Shown here: positions 61,245-64,000 of the stretch, piece after piece
How positions within the stretch are numbered: the stretch's first letter is position 1
Layout of the letters: every line of letters begins with the position of its first letter
Assembly: GCA_036937835.1 (NCBI GenBank)
Contig: CM072877.1
Span: 20,647,501 to 20,711,500 of the forward strand
Direction: 5' to 3'
Source of the DNA: Pampus argenteus
Taxonomy: Eukaryota; Chordata; Actinopteri; Scombriformes; Stromateidae
Length of the DNA: 64,000 nucleotides
The notes under the pieces: generated by a model
Told to the model about the DNA's origin: nothing
The model's database searches: none
What the model saw: the letters and a program-made list of their open reading frames with translations, nothing else
Position numbers and translations under genes: made by a program

Positions 61245-63302
61245 CTAGAAATAAACAAAAAGACTTGTTGTAATTCTGAGAACATCATTTTTTCAGTCTA
61301 ATATTTTTTGGTTAAAAAACATCCTTAAGGAGCAGGAATCCAGATCAGTGTAATGTGTATTTATTTATACAGTACTAGTGTTTCATTGAAGGCCAAGAAA
61401 ACTTTTAAACTACACCACAGTATTGTAATATACCCTGATGTTTACTTGTCTTTAGAACAAGCCATATTGTATACCCTACATTAACCTATATTCTGACAAA
61501 ATGACTTAACACAAGCCCTCTGGTTACAGGTACACCAACTGTCTCCATTATCTTCACACACACTGTGAGTTTCACACCAAACAGTCTGGGTTGCATCATG
61601 TGATTTGTAATAACCAGCAGAAACTACAACAGCTGTCTTCTGCTATGTGGGAAAATGTGCACACAAGATTATTTGTTTGAGAGCTTCCATCTGAGGGGAA
61701 TATCCTGACTTTTCTTCTCCACGTTGAACACAAGTTACACTCTCTTTTCTTCCATGAAATAACCCAATAAACATGCACTATCAAAGCATATCCAATATTT
61801 TACATTTAACAATGAAGTAAGAATTTCTTGACGCGTAAAGAAAGAAAAACAATGTGATATATAAGCCACAAACAAACTTAATGTCTGTGTTACAACAAAA
61901 GAAAGAAAGATCAACGAGTGACAAGCATCAGGAAGAAAAAGTCATGATAAAGTGTTTTTGTGGCACAATAGGACTCCCATGATGCTCTGTCTGGCAGCTG
62001 AGTACATACAATGGCTCACAGCACCATCACAATAACAGCCTTTGTGCTTTCAAGTCTCTAGATTATATTGTCACTCACACAAAATTGAACTTCAACTGCA
62101 CAATCAATGATAAACACAGGAGTCTTGAGGCCAAATTATACTTGATACTGATCAGCCTATGCTCAGATGTGCAGAAGAGGAAAGCCAAATTCCCCTCCTG
62201 GGAGTCTGTGTTTCTCACTTCTTCTTTCCAGGAAGTCAAGGGCCTAAAACACCTTTGCAGACTATGTTAATCCACTCATTGACTAAACTGACACGTCTTG
62301 TTATTATAATATAAGTGATGGGAGACAAACTCCACAGTCCTTAAAATGTATTTAAAAGTTTAGAGTTAGACTTAACTTTATTGATCCATTTGGGATGTCT
62401 CCCTCAGGGAGTCAATGATCCAGCAGATATGTTTCAACGTTACAGTGTTTTTAGAGCCAAAGTCCCTCTTTTTGTTCCTATACTTCCACCACAGCTCAAC
62501 AGGGAAACACAAAGAGGGAATTTGATGCTAAACAGACTGTAAATGTGTCAGATATCCACTTGATATGACTAACTCACACTGATGAAGCCTCAGAGAAGCT
62601 TCACATCTACTTTAAATGATTTTAACCTCCATCACTGACACTGAAAGCACATTTGAAGCAGATCTTTGAACAGCCAGGATGAACACATGAACACATTAAC
62701 TGTATAGTTTACACACTGATACACAAATCTGTTTTCAGCTTTTGGACTTTTTCTCTAATCTTTGATTTTTGCTGAAATATTGGATCATCTGAACATTTAT
62801 TGAAATGAAACCATGTGAGAAGTTTAGAGGTAAAAATCACTATTTACTACTAGCTGTTAACAACTCATAGACATCTGAAATGTGACCCGACTACACACTG
62901 CTGTTTGTTATATTATCCATTATGTCAAACCAGAAAACGGAAATACTTAAGTAAAGTACAAGTATTGAAGTACTATCACCTTAAGTCTCCATAAACCACA
63001 AACAGCATCTTGCAGGACAATGTTCAGCATGAAGCTGACGGTTGTCTGCACCGTTTACACCGCTGACGTTAGCAGGTAACATTAGCTGCCGTTAACATTT
63101 CACCACAACAAACATCTCTGACCCTTAGCTTAAACGTTACATGTGTGGCTGTTAGCAGCAAACTAACCGTGTAAACATTGTAAACAGTCAGCCACAGCCT
63201 GTTGTTTGTCACCTGTTGGTGATTAAAGCAGGTGTAGCTAAAGTTAACATTAGCCTGTTGGTTTGTTGTTAGATACGTTAGCTGCTAAAGCGGCTAGCTA
63301 AC
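61245..63302. other. zfyve16 5' intron
   Basis: Lies between the start-codon exon and the candidate 5' noncoding exon. Contains a family A MITE copy (62416-62693). No coding exon seen. Confidence 0.45.
62416..62693 (-). repeat. MITE family A, long internal copy
   Basis: About 275 bases nearly identical to the reverse complement of 12700-12985 (from ccagcagatatgtttcaacg to gatctttgaacagccagga). The distal right arm is absent. Confidence 0.82.
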
Positions 63303-63420
63303 CTGGTTTATTCCAGAACTCCGACGTCGTCGTCAACGGTAACGTTCATCTTCCGTTTGACAAAGGAACAACCGTCGCTGGTGTCGTCGTTTCATGCTGT
63401 GATAAGACCCGTTAAAGTTG
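63303..63420 (-). promoter_or_regulatory. zfyve16: candidate zfyve16 5' noncoding exon and promoter region
   Basis: The start-codon exon of zfyve16 begins at an acceptor (61244) only 36 bases 5' of the ATG, so at least one upstream noncoding exon is needed. A possible donor AACCAG/gttagc lies at 63303 in a locally CpG-richer stretch. The sequence upstream of that donor holds a 14-codon open frame (63308-63349, ATG to TAA). The transcription start is not visible. Inference from position and splice-site shape only. Confidence 0.35.
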
Positions 63421-63599
63421 TGTAGGAAGCTGTCGCTGTTAGATGAGTTTTATTCAAGGTGTGTAAATGCTCCACTCAGGCGACTATCACGAACAGACTG
63501 TCCGGATGTCACAGGAACCAGCCTGGACACCTAGCGGCGAAGTACGGAACTACACTGCTTTATATGACAAGTCATCACAAGACTGAATAATTTAACTTT

Positions 63600-63874
63600 A
63601 TTAAAGGATATTAAAGTACGTTTATTAAAGGATATTAAAGTACGTTTATTAAAGCATATTAAAGTACGTTTATTAAAGGATATTAAAGTACGTTTATTAA
63701 AGCATATTAAAGTACGTTTATTAAAGCATATTAAAGTACGTTTATTAAAGGATATTAAAGTACGTTTATTAAAGCATATTAAAGTACGTTTATTAAAGCA
63801 TATTAAAGTACGTTTATTAAAGGATATTAAAGTACGTTTATTAAAGCATATTAAAGTACGTTTATTAAAGGATA
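63600..63874. repeat. 24-bp minisatellite
   Basis: About 11 copies of a 24-base unit (ttaaaggatattaaagtacg plus tttA). Units come in two forms, aaagGata and aaagCata, in an irregular order. Confidence 0.92.
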
Positions 63875-63920
63875 GTATAGTATAGTATAGTATAGTATAG
63901 TATAGTATAGTATAGTATCA
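63875..63920. repeat. (TATAG)n pentanucleotide tract
   Basis: About nine TATAG units directly adjoining the 24-bp minisatellite. Confidence 0.92.
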
Positions 63921-64000
63921 TAAGTAAGAGAAAATACAGCTACCACAAGAGACAGGTGATATAAATATATAAATTGTCAGACCGGGTTTAAATAGTAAAA

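Overview
The window is a stretch of ray-finned fish nuclear DNA, most likely from a percomorph-type teleost. The signs are compact split genes with GT-AG introns of roughly 80 bp to a few kb, protein matches to vertebrate-only gene families, Tc1-type DNA transposons, L1- and RTE-like retroelement fragments, several short teleost-style dispersed repeats, and very many CA/GT, AT and other microsatellites. Nothing prokaryotic, viral or organellar was recognised.

Four protein-coding genes were found, all on the minus strand and head to tail. From right to left, which is the direction of transcription, they are: zfyve16 (endofin, FYVE-domain endosomal adaptor, 17 coding exons, 61208 to 48256); a SEC14-like CRAL-TRIO/GOLD lipid-binding protein (12 exons, 41855 to 35399); cnnm4 (CNNM-family magnesium transport mediator, 7 exons, 33114 to 21662); and its tandem paralogue cnnm3 (10 exons, 13858 to 7707). 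Every exon junction was read by hand. Phases are consistent throughout and give intact proteins of 1403, 422, 905 and 753 residues. The order cnnm4 then cnnm3 in the same orientation is the same as in human 2q11. The zfyve16 and sec14l neighbours are on other human chromosomes.

Region by region: 1-7.7 kb is the cnnm3 3' side, with a 47-bp minisatellite, a GCTGAR hexamer tract and microsatellites. 7.7-13.9 kb is cnnm3. 14-21.6 kb is the cnnm3-cnnm4 gap, with a foldback element and a broken L1 element that carries a nested Tc1 copy. 21.7-33.1 kb is cnnm4. 33.1-35.4 kb is the cnnm4 upstream region, with a CRE and a compound trinucleotide repeat. 35.4-41.9 kb is the sec14l gene. 41.9-48.2 kb holds a dead Tc1 copy, a foldback element and a tRNA-derived fragment. 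48.3-63.4 kb is zfyve16. 63.6-63.9 kb is a 24-bp minisatellite.

Biologically the two CNNM genes belong together: cnnm4 has the full DUF21 signature, while cnnm3 has lost it but keeps the CBS pair and cNMP-like domain. zfyve16 and sec14l act in endosomal signalling and lipid handling; I see no functional link to the CNNM pair beyond proximity. The most notable signal is a near-identical 125-nt block in the CBS exon shared by cnnm3 and cnnm4, which suggests gene conversion. Next is a cnnm3 intron, absent from cnnm4, that consists mostly of a recently mobile MITE-like element. I did not find a convincing wholly new molecular system.
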